Shown: positions 24,611 to 34,782, counted from the first letter of the stretch. The stretch is 64,000 nucleotides of DNA from JAJDGF01 sp031549325 (GCA_031549325.1 JAVBQA010000045.1:18053-82052), one strand, 5' to 3'. A program made the numbers and translations. Notes: a model not told the origin generated them from the letters alone.

Positions 24611-25933
24611 CTACCGTTTGATTGTCTTGGCGATCTCGCGCTTGGCCACGCGGATGGATTGTACCAGCGGCAGCTTGGCCGGGCAGGTGTAGCTGCAGGA
24701 GCCGCATTCTATGCAATCCATTGCATGCAGTTGCTTCGCTTCGTCAAAGCGGCCGCGCTGAGACAGCGCGTGCAGCGTCATGGGCATCAGCCGGATTGGG
24801 CAGGCCCGGGCGCAGCGCGCGCAGCGGATGCAGTTGTTCATCGGCGCGTTTGGGTTCGATTTATCGGTCATCATAAGGATGCCCGAGGTGCCCTTCACCA
24901 CCGGCGTGTCCATGGTATAGGCGGATTGGCCCATCATCGGGCCGCCCAGAATCACCTTGTTCACGCCTTCACGCAAACCGCCGCACTGATCGATCAACCG
25001 CTCGATGGATTCCCCGATGCGAACGCGCAGGTTCTGCGGCTTGTCGATCTCGCCAGTCACGGTGATGGTGCGCTTGATCAGCGGCTTGCCGCTTCTCAGA
25101 CACTCGGAGACGGCGTGCGCGGTGGTCACATTCACGACCACGCAGCCGATGTCCATGGGCAGCTTGCCGGATGGCACTTGCCTGCCAGTGACCACCTGAA
25201 TCAGCTGCTTCTCGCCGCCTTGCGGGTATTTCACCTGCAGCCTGACCACGTCGATCGACTTGCCCTGAGCGGCTCTTTCGATGGCTGAAATCGCCTCCGG
25301 CTTATTGGCCTCGATGGCGATCACGGCGCGCTCGGCGGACAGGATTTTTTGCGCGATCAGCAGCCCGTCCACCACTTTGTCCGGGTGCTCGATCATCATG
25401 CGCTGGTCGCCTGTGATGTAGGGTTCGCACTCCGCGCCGTTCAGGATCACGGTGTCGATGTGCTTGTCCTTAGGAGGGGCCAGCTTAACGGCCGTCGGAA
25501 AACCGGCGCCGCCCAGGCCGACGATGCCCGCGTCCCGGATGGCCGCGATCAGCGCAGCAGCGTCCATTTGGTCCGGATTCTGGGGCTTTGCGTCCGGCGA
25601 CCACTCATCCAGCCCGTCATTGTCGATGACGATGGCCTGGGTCAGCATCCCGGCGGCATTGACGCGGTGCAACACACCGACCACCTTGCCGGACACGCTG
25701 GCGTGGATCGGCGCGCCCACATACCCTTCGGGTTCTCCGATCTTCTGGCCCATCAGCACGCGATCCCCCGCCTTCACCAGCGGCTGGCAAGGCACGCCCA
25801 CGTTCTGCCCCAGCTGGATCGCAACCTGAATAGGCGGCAAGGCATTGATCACCGGCATAGAACCGGTCACTGCCTTGCCGCCGCTCTTTTCGTGAGGGTG
25901 TATGCCGCCCTTGAATGTCCTTGCGTCGATCAA
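24611..25933 (-). CDS. rnfC: Rnf complex subunit C, NADH-binding
   Basis: RnfC holds FMN and the NAD(H) site and exchanges electrons with NAD+. After TFKGGIHP the protein shows the NuoF-like core, GLGGAGFPTAVK, and two ferredoxin motifs near the C-terminus: CIRCARCARACP and CIECGSCSYTCP. Length is about 440 residues, as expected. The start is uncertain: TTG at 25933 has GGGGGCAGG upstream, while an in-frame ATG at 25954 has no ribosome site. This is the first gene of rnfCDGEAB, the clostridial order. The complex couples ferredoxin oxidation to NAD+ reduction and ion pumping. Confidence 0.95.
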   Translation of the reverse strand: MIDARTFKGGIHPHEKSGGKAVTGSMPVINALPPIQVAIQLGQNVGVPCQPLVKAGDRVLMGQKIGEPEGYVGAPIHASVSGKVVGVLHRVNAAGMLTQAIVIDNDGLDEWSPDAKPQNPDQMDAAALIAAIRDAGIVGLGGAGFPTAVKLAPPKDKHIDTVILNGAECEPYITGDQRMMIEHPDKVVDGLLIAQKILSAERAVIAIEANKPEAISAIERAAQGKSIDVVRLQVKYPQGGEKQLIQVVTGRQVPSGKLPMDIGCVVVNVTTAHAVSECLRSGKPLIKRTITVTGEIDKPQNLRVRIGESIERLIDQCGGLREGVNKVILGGPMMGQSAYTMDTPVVKGTSGILMMTDKSNPNAPMNNCIRCARCARACPIRLMPMTLHALSQRGRFDEAKQLHAMDCIECGSCSYTCPAKLPLVQSIRVAKREIAKTIKR

Positions 25934-25999
25934 TGCTACCTGCCCCCAGCACATTCTATTTGAAGACGTTTGTCATAAACGCCGTTCATCCTATTTCTG

Positions 26000-26028
26000 A
26001 GTATAGCACAGGATTTGCAAAAAGTGAA
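26000..26028 (-). promoter_or_regulatory. promoter of the rnf operon
   Basis: Minus strand: TTCACT (26023-26028), 17 bases, then an extended -10 TGC-TATACT (26000-26005). Confidence 0.65.
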
Positions 26029-26051
26029 TGATAGTTATTTTTCTGACAAAG

Positions 26052-26086
26052 AAGCCGCCCCACGGCGCAATGCCACGGGGCGGCTT
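26052..26086 (-). terminator. terminator downstream of the peptide-binding protein gene
   Basis: A 10-bp GC-rich stem (26052-26061 with 26077-26086) with further inner pairing. The minus-strand tail is only weakly T-rich (CTTTGTC), so termination efficiency is uncertain. Confidence 0.6.
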
Positions 26087-26106
26087 GAAGGTCTACGCTC
26101 GCAAAA

Positions 26107-27726
26107 TTACTTCTCGATGTAGGCAGTGTGGAAGAACTTGTAACCCAGCGGTGTGATGCCCCAGCCCTTCAGGTCGGGGCGCACGCCGTACTCATCGGAG
26201 TAGTAGTACACCGGGGCGCAGGCCCAATCCTGGCCGATCAGGATGTCCTCAGCCTCGTGGAGCAGCTGGTCGCGCTTGTCCGGATCGGTCTCGGCGAACG
26301 AGGCGGCGATCTTCGCGTCGTACTCAGGGTTGTTGTACTTGCCATCGTTGTTGCCCGAGGTGGACAGGAACAGCGTCAGCATGGTCGCCGGATCGTTGTA
26401 GTCGCCGATCCAGCCGTTGCGGGCGATGTTGAAGTTGCCGTCGCGGCGGTCGGCGGTGACGACAGCCCAGTCGGCCACGCGCAGCTCGACGTCCACGTTC
26501 AGCACGTCTTTCCACATCTTCTGCAGCGCCTCATAGATCATGATGTGGCCGGTGTTGTCGTTCAGCAGGTACTCGATCTTGGGTATGCCCTCGCCGTTGG
26601 GATAGCCGGCCTCGGCCAGCGCTTCCTGAGCGGCCTTCTTGTTCTCCTCGTAGCTGGCCGGGGCCACATAGGTGGCGTAGCCTTCACGGAAAGCTTTGCT
26701 GGCACCGGAGGTGCGGAAGCCGGTGCCCACGAACGCCTCAGCCGGCGTCACGCTGCCCTGGCGCAGCACGTTGGCGATAAAATCGGTGTCGATGGCCAGC
26801 GTCAGCGCTTTGCGCACCAGCACGTTGTCCAGCGGGGCCCTCCGGATGTTGAAGCTGACGAAGTAAGTGCCCAGCTGCGGGATGATGCCGTACAGGCCAT
26901 CGGCCTTCAGCGCCTGCACCTCTTCCTGGGGCATGGCGTCGACAAAGTCGGCCTCGCCGGCGCGCAGCGCGGCCAGTTCCGCCTTGTCGTCCTGCAGGAA
27001 CAGCCAGTTGATCTTGGTGGGCTTAATGCTGGCGGCGTCCCAGTAGCCTGGATTGGGCACGGACACCATGCGGTCATCCAGCGTGAAGCTCTCCATCTTA
27101 AACGCGCCGTTGGTCACATAGCTCTCGGAGCTCTTGATCCAGTTGTCGGTGCCGTACTTCTCCAGGATGTCCTGGCGCAGCGGCGAGAACACCGGGAACG
27201 CGGCGATTTCCGCGAAGAACGGGCACGGCGACTCCAGCTGCACCTCGAAGGTCTTGTCGTCAATGGCCTTCACGCCCAGCTCTTCGAGCGGCACTTCGCC
27301 GCTGACGCACTTGCCGCCGTTCTTGATGAAGCCGCCCATGTCCATGGCGTAGGGAGCGGCCAGTGCCGGATCCACCAGGCGGCGGTACGCGAACTCAAAG
27401 TCCTGCGCCTTTACCGGCTCGCCATCCGACCACTTGCTGTCGCGCAGGTGGAACGTCCAGGTCAGGCCGTCTTCAGATACGTCGTAGCTCTCCGCCATGC
27501 CGTACTCAACGCCGGTGCCATCCCACTTGTAGCGCATGAGCGGCTCAAACTGATGGATGGCGTAGCAGGCGCCGTCCACGGCGCTGTTGCGGGTGGGATC
27601 GATGGTCTCGGGAGAGGTCGCAAGCGAGATGTTCAGCTCGTCGCCCGCGCCAGCTTCCGCCGCGAAGGCAGAGAACGCCGGAAGACACAGCACCAGGGCG
27701 AGAACCAGGGCTAGGACTTTCTTCAT
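26107..27726 (-). CDS. oppA: peptide ABC transporter substrate-binding protein, OppA-like
   Basis: A 539-residue extracellular solute-binding protein of family 5. The start MKKVLALV at 27726 gives a clear signal peptide ending near AFSAFA; there is no lipobox cysteine at the cleavage site, unlike most Gram-positive binding proteins. Characteristic segments are YEPLM-like FEPLMRYKWDG, LTWTFHLRDSKWSDGEPVKAQDF and the C-terminal lobe with IARNGWIGDYNDP. It binds oligopeptides for import by OppBCDF. It is the last gene of the operon, separated from oppF by about 80 bases containing a strong stem-loop. Confidence 0.93.
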   Translation of the reverse strand: MKKVLALVLALVLCLPAFSAFAAEAGAGDELNISLATSPETIDPTRNSAVDGACYAIHQFEPLMRYKWDGTGVEYGMAESYDVSEDGLTWTFHLRDSKWSDGEPVKAQDFEFAYRRLVDPALAAPYAMDMGGFIKNGGKCVSGEVPLEELGVKAIDDKTFEVQLESPCPFFAEIAAFPVFSPLRQDILEKYGTDNWIKSSESYVTNGAFKMESFTLDDRMVSVPNPGYWDAASIKPTKINWLFLQDDKAELAALRAGEADFVDAMPQEEVQALKADGLYGIIPQLGTYFVSFNIRRAPLDNVLVRKALTLAIDTDFIANVLRQGSVTPAEAFVGTGFRTSGASKAFREGYATYVAPASYEENKKAAQEALAEAGYPNGEGIPKIEYLLNDNTGHIMIYEALQKMWKDVLNVDVELRVADWAVVTADRRDGNFNIARNGWIGDYNDPATMLTLFLSTSGNNDGKYNNPEYDAKIAASFAETDPDKRDQLLHEAEDILIGQDWACAPVYYYSDEYGVRPDLKGWGITPLGYKFFHTAYIEK

Positions 27727-27755
27727 ACTGGTGAATCCCCTTTTCAATATATTCC

Positions 27756-27785
27756 ACCGCGTTGGCCCGCAAGGGCCCGCGCGGT
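27756..27785 (-). promoter_or_regulatory. intercistronic stem-loop between oppF and oppA
   Basis: Inverted arms at 27756-27768 and 27773-27785 form a GC-rich stem of about 11 bp with a TT/CG internal loop and 4-base loop, with no T-run. Such elements before binding-protein genes often allow higher expression of the binding protein through mRNA processing; that role is inferred. Confidence 0.6.
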
Positions 27786-27805
27786 TGGTAACGAGCGCTA
27801 TGCCG

Positions 27806-28767
27806 TCACAGCAGGTGACAGGCGGCGAAGTGTCCGGGCGAAACTTCCTTCATAACAGGCTCTTCCCGCGAGCACTTCTCGGTGGCGTGCGGGCAGCGCG
27901 TGCGGAAGTAGCAACCGGAAGGCGGGTTGAGTGGGTTCGGAACATCCCCCTGCAGGATGATCCGGTGGCTGCCGCGGGAGGTGTTCGGATCCGGAATGGG
28001 GATGGCGGACAGCAGCGCCTGGGTGTATGGGTGCACGTGGTGCTCGTACAGCTCGTCCGAGCCGGCCAGCTCCACCAGCTTGCCCAGGTACATCACGCCG
28101 ATGCGGTCGGAGATGTAGCGCACCACGGCCAAATCGTGCGCGATGAACAGGTACGTGAGCCCAAGGGTCTGCTGCAGCTCCACCAGCTTGTTGATGACCT
28201 GCGCCTGGATGGACACGTCCAGCGCAGAGATCGGCTCGTCGCAGATGATGAACTCGGGCCTCAGCGCGAGCGCGCGCGCGATGGATATGCGCTGGCGCTG
28301 GCCTCCGGAGAACTCGTGTGGGTAGCGGTTCATGTGCTCGGTGTTCAGGCCCACCAGGTTCATCTGCTCGATGATCATCTCCTGGCGCTCTTTGTGTGAG
28401 GAATACTCCTTGTTTATGTCAAGCGGCTCACCCACGATGTCGCCCACCGTCATGCGCGGATTCAGTGAGGAATATGGATCCTGAAGCACGATCTGCATGC
28501 GCTTTCTGTAGGGACTCATGCTGACATGCGTGATGTCCACGCCGTCAAATTCAATGGAACCACTCGTCGGCTCATAGAGCCGGAGCACGGTGCGCCCGAA
28601 GGTGCTCTTGCCGCAGCCGGACTCGCCCACCAGACCCAGCGTCTCGCCGCGGTTGATGTGCAGCGATACGCCGTCCACTGCCTTGACATACGCGCGTTTC
28701 TTGAAAAGCTCCCCCTTAATCGGAAAGTGCTGCTTGAGATCTTTTACCCTCAGCAATACCTTGTCGT

Positions 28768-28771
<4 letters not shown>
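27806..28771 (-). CDS. oppF: oligopeptide ABC transporter ATPase, OppF-like
   Basis: A 321-residue ABC ATPase with Walker A GESGCGKST, signature FSGGQRQRISIARAL, Walker B FIICDEP and the H-loop IAHDL. The C-terminal Cys-rich oligopeptide extension (CYFRTRCPHATEKC) may hold an Fe-S cluster as in peptide-transporter ATPases. Its ATG overlaps the oppD stop by 4 bases; a longer in-frame frame reaching 28903 lies inside oppD and is rejected. Together with OppD it energises peptide uptake. Confidence 0.95.
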
Positions 28772-29754
<983 letters not shown>

Positions 29755-29805
29755 GATCGGCCTTCTTTCCGCAGGGATTTGCCAGAGTGCGTTGTGCCGG
29801 CACGG

Positions 29806-30855
29806 CTAGCCGCGCAGCCTCGGGTCGAGCGCGTCGCGCAACCCATCGCCAAACTGGTTAAACGACAGGATGATCAACGCGATCATCGCCGCCGGAAACA
29901 GCATTAGGTAGGGATAGCTGGCCAGGCCGTCCAGCGCCTTGTTGGCCAGAGATCCCAGCGAAGCCATGGGCGCCGAGATGCCCAGACCCATGAAGCTTAG
30001 GAAGCTCTCCGTAAAGATGGCGCTCGGAATTTGAAACATGGCGGTGACCAGGATCGTGCCGACGGCGTTTGGAATCAGGTGTTTGGTCACGATGCGCCCG
30101 CCGCTCGCACCCAGCGCCTTGGCGGCCAGCACGTACTCCTGTTGCTTGAGAGAGAGCATCTGGCCGCGCACCATGCGCGCCATGTTGACCCAATACAGCA
30201 TTGCGAACGTGATAAAAATCGAGACCGCCGCCGTGCCCATGGGAAAGTTTGGAACCACCGCATCCAGAAAGCCTTTCAGGCTGATCTGCAGCAGAATGAT
30301 GATGAGGATGTCGGGAATCGAATACAGGATCTCGCACAGGCGCATGATGATGTTGTCCCACCAGCCGCCCAGATACCCGGAGATCGCGCCGATGGTCGTG
30401 CCCAGCAGCACCACGATCAGCGTGCAGAACAGCCCGACAGACAGCGAAACCTGCGTACCCACCATGGTGCGCACCAGCATGTCGCGACCCAGGTTGTCGG
30501 TGCCGAACGGATGCTCCCAGCAGGGGAACATGCGCTCGTGACCACGGGTCTGGTCATCGTAGGCGTAGGGCGTCAGCAGCGGGCCGACAAACGCAAACAG
30601 CGTGATCGCGATGATTAGAAGCAGCGAAGCGACGGCCACCTTGTTTTTCATGAAACGGCGACGCGCGTCCTGCCAATAGGTGGTGCTCTCGCGCATCACC
30701 ACGCGCTGGTGCTTCTGCTCGTCGGTGGCCGGTTCCAGTTCCTGAATGTTCAGATGAAAGCTGCCCGGTTTGCTGAAACGCGCAATCGTCAACTGCGCCT
30801 TGCCCTGTTTTTCGGCGTCCGTAATGGTGATTCCGGTGATCGGCGGTCTGTTCAT
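29806..30855 (-). CDS. oppC: oligopeptide ABC transporter permease, OppC-like
   Basis: A 349-residue permease with six transmembrane helices after a cytoplasmic N-terminal extension of about 90 residues. The EAA-type coupling loop (AAKALGASGGRIVTKHLIPNA) and GTDNLGRDMLVR are diagnostic of the OppC/DppC family. The ATG at 30855 is preceded by GGAGG; the frame extends upstream into oppB but has no reason to be used. 13 bases separate it from oppB. Confidence 0.94.
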   Translation of the reverse strand: MNRPPITGITITDAEKQGKAQLTIARFSKPGSFHLNIQELEPATDEQKHQRVVMRESTTYWQDARRRFMKNKVAVASLLLIIAITLFAFVGPLLTPYAYDDQTRGHERMFPCWEHPFGTDNLGRDMLVRTMVGTQVSLSVGLFCTLIVVLLGTTIGAISGYLGGWWDNIIMRLCEILYSIPDILIIILLQISLKGFLDAVVPNFPMGTAAVSIFITFAMLYWVNMARMVRGQMLSLKQQEYVLAAKALGASGGRIVTKHLIPNAVGTILVTAMFQIPSAIFTESFLSFMGLGISAPMASLGSLANKALDGLASYPYLMLFPAAMIALIILSFNQFGDGLRDALDPRLRG

Positions 30856-30868
30856 CCTGCGTGGCCTC

Positions 30869-31783
30869 CTAAAACTTGATGCGCGGATCGACGATGGTGT
30901 ATAGGATGTCCACAATCAGATTGGCAATGATCAAAACCAAAGCGAAGAAGATCGTGGTGCCCATAATCATCGGGTAATCGCGCCCGCCGATGGAGTTGAT
31001 GAAGTAGCCGCCCAAGCCGGGGATGGAGAAAATGCGCTCGATGACGAAACTGCCCGTCAGCACGGCTGTAACCATCGGTCCCATGTAGGTGATGACCGGC
31101 AACAGAGAGTTTTTCAGCGCGTGTTTAAACAGTACTACGCCCTCGCTGAGCCCCTTTGCGCGCGCGGTCTTGAGGTAGTCCTGCCCCATCACGTCCAGCA
31201 TGCTGGAGCGCATCAGCCGGGTGATGTAGCAGGTCGGCGACAGCGACAGCGCGAACACCGGCAGCAGATAACTGATGGGCGTCTTCAGCCCGATGGTTGG
31301 CAACCATTGCAGGTGCATGCCGAAGAAATAGAGCAGTGTCGTCGCCACCACAAAGCTGGGCAAGGCGATGCCCAGCGTACAAACAAACATAATGATCCGG
31401 TCGGCGATTTTGTTGCGCCTATAGGCCGCGAATACGCCCATCGGTACGCCCAGCAGCACACCCGTCAGGATTGCCCAGCCGCCCAGGCGCGCGGACACCG
31501 GAAATTTCTCGCCGATGATTTCGACAACCGAATAGCCCTTGCGCTTGAAGGAGATGCCCATATCCCCTTCGGTGATCAGCTTTTTCATGTAACGCTGATA
31601 CTGAACGGGCACAGGATCGTTCAAGCCGTAGGCTTTTTCCATGATCGCCATCATCTGCGGAGACACTTTCTCGCCCAGGAACGGTCCGCCCGGCACAAGG
31701 AACATAATAAAAAATGTGATGGTGATGATCAAAAACATCGTCACAATGGCCATCAACACGCGTTTCGTCAAGAACCTGAGCAT
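30869..31783 (-). CDS. oppB: oligopeptide ABC transporter permease, OppB-like
   Basis: A 304-residue permease with six helices: N-terminal RFLTKRVLMAI helix, long extracellular loop with YGLNDPVPVQYQRYM, and coupling loop TARAKGLSEGVVLFKHALKN. This is the OppB/DppB family. ATG 31783 is preferred over GTG 31792 because AGGA lies 10 bases before it. First gene of oppBCDFA. Confidence 0.94.
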   Translation of the reverse strand: MLRFLTKRVLMAIVTMFLIITITFFIMFLVPGGPFLGEKVSPQMMAIMEKAYGLNDPVPVQYQRYMKKLITEGDMGISFKRKGYSVVEIIGEKFPVSARLGGWAILTGVLLGVPMGVFAAYRRNKIADRIIMFVCTLGIALPSFVVATTLLYFFGMHLQWLPTIGLKTPISYLLPVFALSLSPTCYITRLMRSSMLDVMGQDYLKTARAKGLSEGVVLFKHALKNSLLPVITYMGPMVTAVLTGSFVIERIFSIPGLGGYFINSIGGRDYPMIMGTTIFFALVLIIANLIVDILYTIVDPRIKF

Positions 31784-31853
31784 GAGCAACACATCCTAAA
31801 GCAGCAATTTACGAATGGTTCGTTTATGGGCAACCACAAATCGTTATTGTATC

Positions 31854-31882
31854 ATTATATCTACTCTTCCGGTGTGCGTCAA
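31854..31882 (-). promoter_or_regulatory. promoter of the opp operon
   Basis: Minus strand TTGACG (31877-31882) and TATAAT (31854-31859) with a 17-base spacer. It diverges from the ybaB promoter about 80 bases away. Confidence 0.8.
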
Positions 31883-31963
31883 GCCCATTTTCCAGTTCAT
31901 TTGCAAGTAATGATCTCCAATCCTTCATTCATGACAGCTTTTTAGGCCGGATCAAAGAAAGTG

Positions 31964-31992
31964 TTTACGATTCGCGCGCAATCGTATATAAT
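31964..31992 (+). promoter_or_regulatory. promoter of ybaB-recR
   Basis: TTTACG (31964-31969) and TATAAT (31987-31992) with a 17-base spacer. Confidence 0.7.
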
Positions 31993-32037
31993 AGAACATG
32001 ATATTTGTGGGTTTATGGCCCAGGGAGGATATGCTCA

Positions 32038-32382
32038 ATGGCGAAAGGCGGATTTCCGGGAATGATGGGCGGCGGCCAGATGCAGCAGATGATGCGGCAG
32101 GCGCAGAAGCTGCAGCAACAGATGGCCGAGACGCAGGAGGCGCTGGAGGCGCGTGAGTTCGAGGCCAGCGCAGGCGGCGGCATCGTAACGGCCAAGGTCA
32201 ACGGCAAGAAGGAACTGACGGCTCTCGACATCAAGCCTGAGGCGATCGACCCGGACGACGTGGAACTGCTGCAGGATATGGTGATGGCGGCTGTCAACGA
32301 GGCGCTGCGCCAGGCCAGCGAGACGGTGGAGCGCGAGATGGGCAAACTGACCGGCGGCATGAACCTGCCCGGCCTTTTCTAG
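32038..32382 (+). CDS. ybaB: YbaB/EbfC-family nucleoid-associated protein
   Basis: A 114-residue DNA-binding protein of the YbaB/EbfC family, helix-strand-helix, with a Gly/Met-rich start (GGFPGMMGGGQMQQMM) followed by coiled-coil-prone Q-rich helix. It binds DNA as a dimer and is genetically linked to RecR-mediated repair. The ATG at 32038 follows GGGAGGAT by 7 bases. recR begins 4 bases after the stop. dnaX, often the first gene of this operon, is absent here; ybaB has its own promoter. Confidence 0.93.
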   Translation: MAKGGFPGMMGGGQMQQMMRQAQKLQQQMAETQEALEAREFEASAGGGIVTAKVNGKKELTALDIKPEAIDPDDVELLQDMVMAAVNEALRQASETVEREMGKLTGGMNLPGLF

Positions 32383-32386
32383 CCGT

Positions 32387-32983
32387 ATGTCGGGCGTAGA
32401 GCCGATCTTAAAGCTGGTTAACCAGCTAAGCAAGCTGCCCGGCGTCGGGCAAAAGAGCGCCCAGCGTCTGGCCTACCACATCATCAGCTTGCCCGAGGAA
32501 CAAGTGCGGGAACTGGCGGTGGCCATTTTCAACGGGAAAAAGCTGGTGCATTTTTGCGACGTCTGCGGGAACTATACCGACACCGACCCCTGTGCGCTGT
32601 GCTCGGACGAAAGCCGCGACAAGCGCATTCTGTGCGTGGTTAAGGACCCGAGAGACGTGGCTGCGCTGGAGCGCATGCGCGAATACAACGGACAATACCA
32701 TGTGCTGCACGGCGTGATTTCCCCCATGGACGGCGTCGGGCCGGACGACATCCGCATCCGCGAGCTGATGCAACGCCTGTCCTACGAGCCCATCGAGGAG
32801 GTCGTGCTGGCCACCAACCCGGATATTGAGGGGGAGGCCACGGCGGCGTACATCTCGCGCCTGATCAAGCCAATGAACGTTAAGGTCACGCGCATCGCCC
32901 ACGGCGTGCCTGTGGGCGGAGATCTCGAGTATACTGACGAGGTCACGCTGCTGAAGGCTTTCGAGGGCCGAAGGGAACTTTAG
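32387..32983 (+). CDS. recR: recombination protein RecR
   Basis: RecR acts with RecO (and RecF) to load RecA on gapped DNA. The 198-residue protein has the helix-hairpin-helix LPGVGQKSAQRLAYH, the zinc finger CDVCGNYTDTDPCALC, and the Toprim domain with VVKDPRDVAALER and LATNPDIEGEATAAYI. All elements are intact and the length is standard. Confidence 0.97.
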   Translation: MSGVEPILKLVNQLSKLPGVGQKSAQRLAYHIISLPEEQVRELAVAIFNGKKLVHFCDVCGNYTDTDPCALCSDESRDKRILCVVKDPRDVAALERMREYNGQYHVLHGVISPMDGVGPDDIRIRELMQRLSYEPIEEVVLATNPDIEGEATAAYISRLIKPMNVKVTRIAHGVPVGGDLEYTDEVTLLKAFEGRREL

Positions 32984-33002
32984 CTGCATTCGGGCAGAAT
33001 GA

Positions 33003-33043
33003 CCGCCCCTACAAAAGACGTCGGAAGCGTCCAATAGGGGCGG
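33003..33043. repeat. inverted repeat downstream of recR
   Basis: CCGCCCCTA (33003-33011) pairs with TAGGGGCGG (33035-33043); an inner GACG/CGTC pair sits within the 23-base loop. There is no T-run. The same core occurs between proS and murJ (16905-16912). Confidence 0.55.
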
Positions 33044-33136
33044 ACTCTCTAAATGTCCACTGGATTTCATCAGCGCTAATCTTGATGCCATTCGGCGCTG
33101 CGGTTCGCCAAAATCTCGTTGAAGGGGGCAAGCCTC

Positions 33137-34042
33137 ATGTATGATGTGCTGATCGTGGGAGGCGGTCCATCCGGCTTGACGGCTGGGCTATACGCGGTAC
33201 GCGCCGGGCTGTCCGCGCTGTTGCTGGAGCGGGAGCTGATCGGCGGCCAGGCGTCCACCACCGACTTGCTCATGAACTACCCCGGTTTTCCGGATGGCGT
33301 CGGCGGCCCGGAGCTGATGATGCGCTTTCAGGAACAGGCCGAAAAGCTGGGGCTTGAGATTCGCTACGAGCGCCCCGATGCGCTGGAGGTGCAAGGCGCG
33401 ATCAAGCGCGCCATCACCCGTGAGGGCCAGTACGAGGCGCGCAGCGTCATCTTGTCCATGGGCGCCAGCCGCAAGCCGCTGGGCATAGAAAACGAGACCC
33501 GCCTGACCGGACGCGGCATCTCCTATTGCGCCACTTGCGACGGCGCACTGTATGCTGGTCGGCGGGTGGCGGTGGTGGGCGGCGGTTACAGCGCAGTGGA
33601 AGATGCGCTGTATCTGGCGCAGCGCTCTGACGTGCTGCTGATTCATCGGCGCGACCGGCTGCGGGCAGTGGGTGCTGAGGCCGAGAAGCTGCTCAGCAAT
33701 CCGCGCGTGCAGGTGGCTTGGAATTCACGAGTCAGCTCGGTAGAGCCATCAGACGCGGGGCTGGCGCTGGGAATCACAGGAACAAACGGCGATGCGCGCA
33801 CCGAACCGGTGGCTGGGCTGTTCGTGGCCATCGGCACCACGCCCAACACAGAGCTCGTCAAAGGCCAGCTGACGCTGGATCAGGACGGCTATATCCCCTC
33901 CGCCGAGGACGCGCTGACCGAGCTGTCCGGCGTGTTCGCCGCAGGCGACATTCGAAAAAAACCGCTCCGGCAGGTGGTCACCGCCGTGGCCGACGGCGCC
34001 GTCGCCGCCAGCGCCGCCGTCAAGTTCCTGCAAGGAGGCTGA
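33137..34042 (+). CDS. trxB: thioredoxin reductase-family FAD oxidoreductase
   Basis: A 301-residue pyridine nucleotide-disulfide oxidoreductase. The N-terminal FAD motif GGGPSGLTAG, redox-active CATC at residues 131-134, NAD(P)-binding GGGYSAVEDALYLA and C-terminal GVFAAGDIRKKPLRQVVTAVADG match thioredoxin reductase. It would reduce thioredoxin; trxA is 33 kb away. In anaerobes a ferredoxin-dependent variant is possible, but the GGGYSAVE-type second motif favours NAD(P)H. The start follows GAAGGGGG. It is followed 2 bases later by an AlkD-like gene. Confidence 0.88.
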   Translation: MYDVLIVGGGPSGLTAGLYAVRAGLSALLLERELIGGQASTTDLLMNYPGFPDGVGGPELMMRFQEQAEKLGLEIRYERPDALEVQGAIKRAITREGQYEARSVILSMGASRKPLGIENETRLTGRGISYCATCDGALYAGRRVAVVGGGYSAVEDALYLAQRSDVLLIHRRDRLRAVGAEAEKLLSNPRVQVAWNSRVSSVEPSDAGLALGITGTNGDARTEPVAGLFVAIGTTPNTELVKGQLTLDQDGYIPSAEDALTELSGVFAAGDIRKKPLRQVVTAVADGAVAASAAVKFLQGG

Positions 34043-34044
34043 CC

Positions 34045-34752
34045 ATGGGCTTTACGAATGCGGAGCACAAAGCGCTGGAATCACGCCTGCGCGAGATGAG
34101 TTCGGGCGAAACCTACATCGAATTTCAGAAGAAATGCATTCCTGGCGTTGAGAACTTGCTGGGCGTAAAGGCCCCGGCGCTGCGCAAGGTAGCCAAGGAA
34201 CTGCTGGCAGGCGACTGGCGGGCGTTCCTGCGAGAGACGGATCACGAGTGGTACGAGTATGACGTGATTGCGGCGCTGCTGATCGCGAGCGCCAAGTGTG
34301 AATTGGCCGAGCGGTTCGAACTGCTGCGCGAGTTCGTCCCCAGCATCAACAATTGGGGCGTATGCGACGTGCTGTGCGGCGAGCTCAAGTGCGCGGGGAA
34401 ACACCAACCCGAGTTTTGGGCATTCCTCTCCCCCTACCTCGCGTCAGAGCGCGAGTTTGAGCTGCGGTTTGGCGTTGTGATGCTGTTGTGCCACTTTGTC
34501 GATAAGGCGCACATTGATGACGTTCTGCACATCCTGACCGGCATGCGCCACGACGGCTACTACGTCAAGATGGCCGTTGCTTGGGCGCTGTCGCTGTGCG
34601 TGGTACGCTTTCCGGATGATACGCTGCCGGTGTTCGCAAAAGGCGTGATTGGCGACAAATTCACCCATAACAAAGGCATCCAGAAATGCATTGAATCCTT
34701 CCGCGTGCCGGACGAGACAAAGGAACGCCTCAAAACCTATCGGCGCAGATAA
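34045..34752 (+). CDS. DNA alkylation repair protein, AlkD-like
   Basis: A 235-residue all-helical HEAT-repeat protein of the AlkC/AlkD family (family PF08713). Motifs such as LLGVKAPALRKVAKEL, HEWYEYDVIAALLIA and INNWGVCDVLCGELK are characteristic. AlkD removes bulky or charged N3/N7 alkyl-purines without base flipping. ATG 34045 is preceded by CAAGGAGG, and the gene lies only 2 bases behind the TrxB-like gene, so the two share a transcript that ends at a strong terminator. True glycosylase activity is not established for all members. Confidence 0.85.
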   Translation: MGFTNAEHKALESRLREMSSGETYIEFQKKCIPGVENLLGVKAPALRKVAKELLAGDWRAFLRETDHEWYEYDVIAALLIASAKCELAERFELLREFVPSINNWGVCDVLCGELKCAGKHQPEFWAFLSPYLASEREFELRFGVVMLLCHFVDKAHIDDVLHILTGMRHDGYYVKMAVAWALSLCVVRFPDDTLPVFAKGVIGDKFTHNKGIQKCIESFRVPDETKERLKTYRRR

Positions 34753-34778
34753 AAAAGACGGCCAATCAGCCGTCTTTT
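34753..34778. terminator. bidirectional terminator
   Basis: AAAAGACGGC (34753-34762) pairs with GCCGTCTTTT (34769-34778), giving A- and T-flanked arms that serve both converging genes. Confidence 0.85.
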
Positions 34779-34782
34779 GTGT

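Noticed and set aside
23648..25288. 546-codon open frame antisense to rnfC and rnfD
   Set aside because: Composition is His/Arg/Gln-rich without motifs; a shadow of the rnf genes.
26128..27714. 528-codon open frame antisense to oppA
   Set aside because: Shadow of oppA, no ribosome site or recognisable domain.
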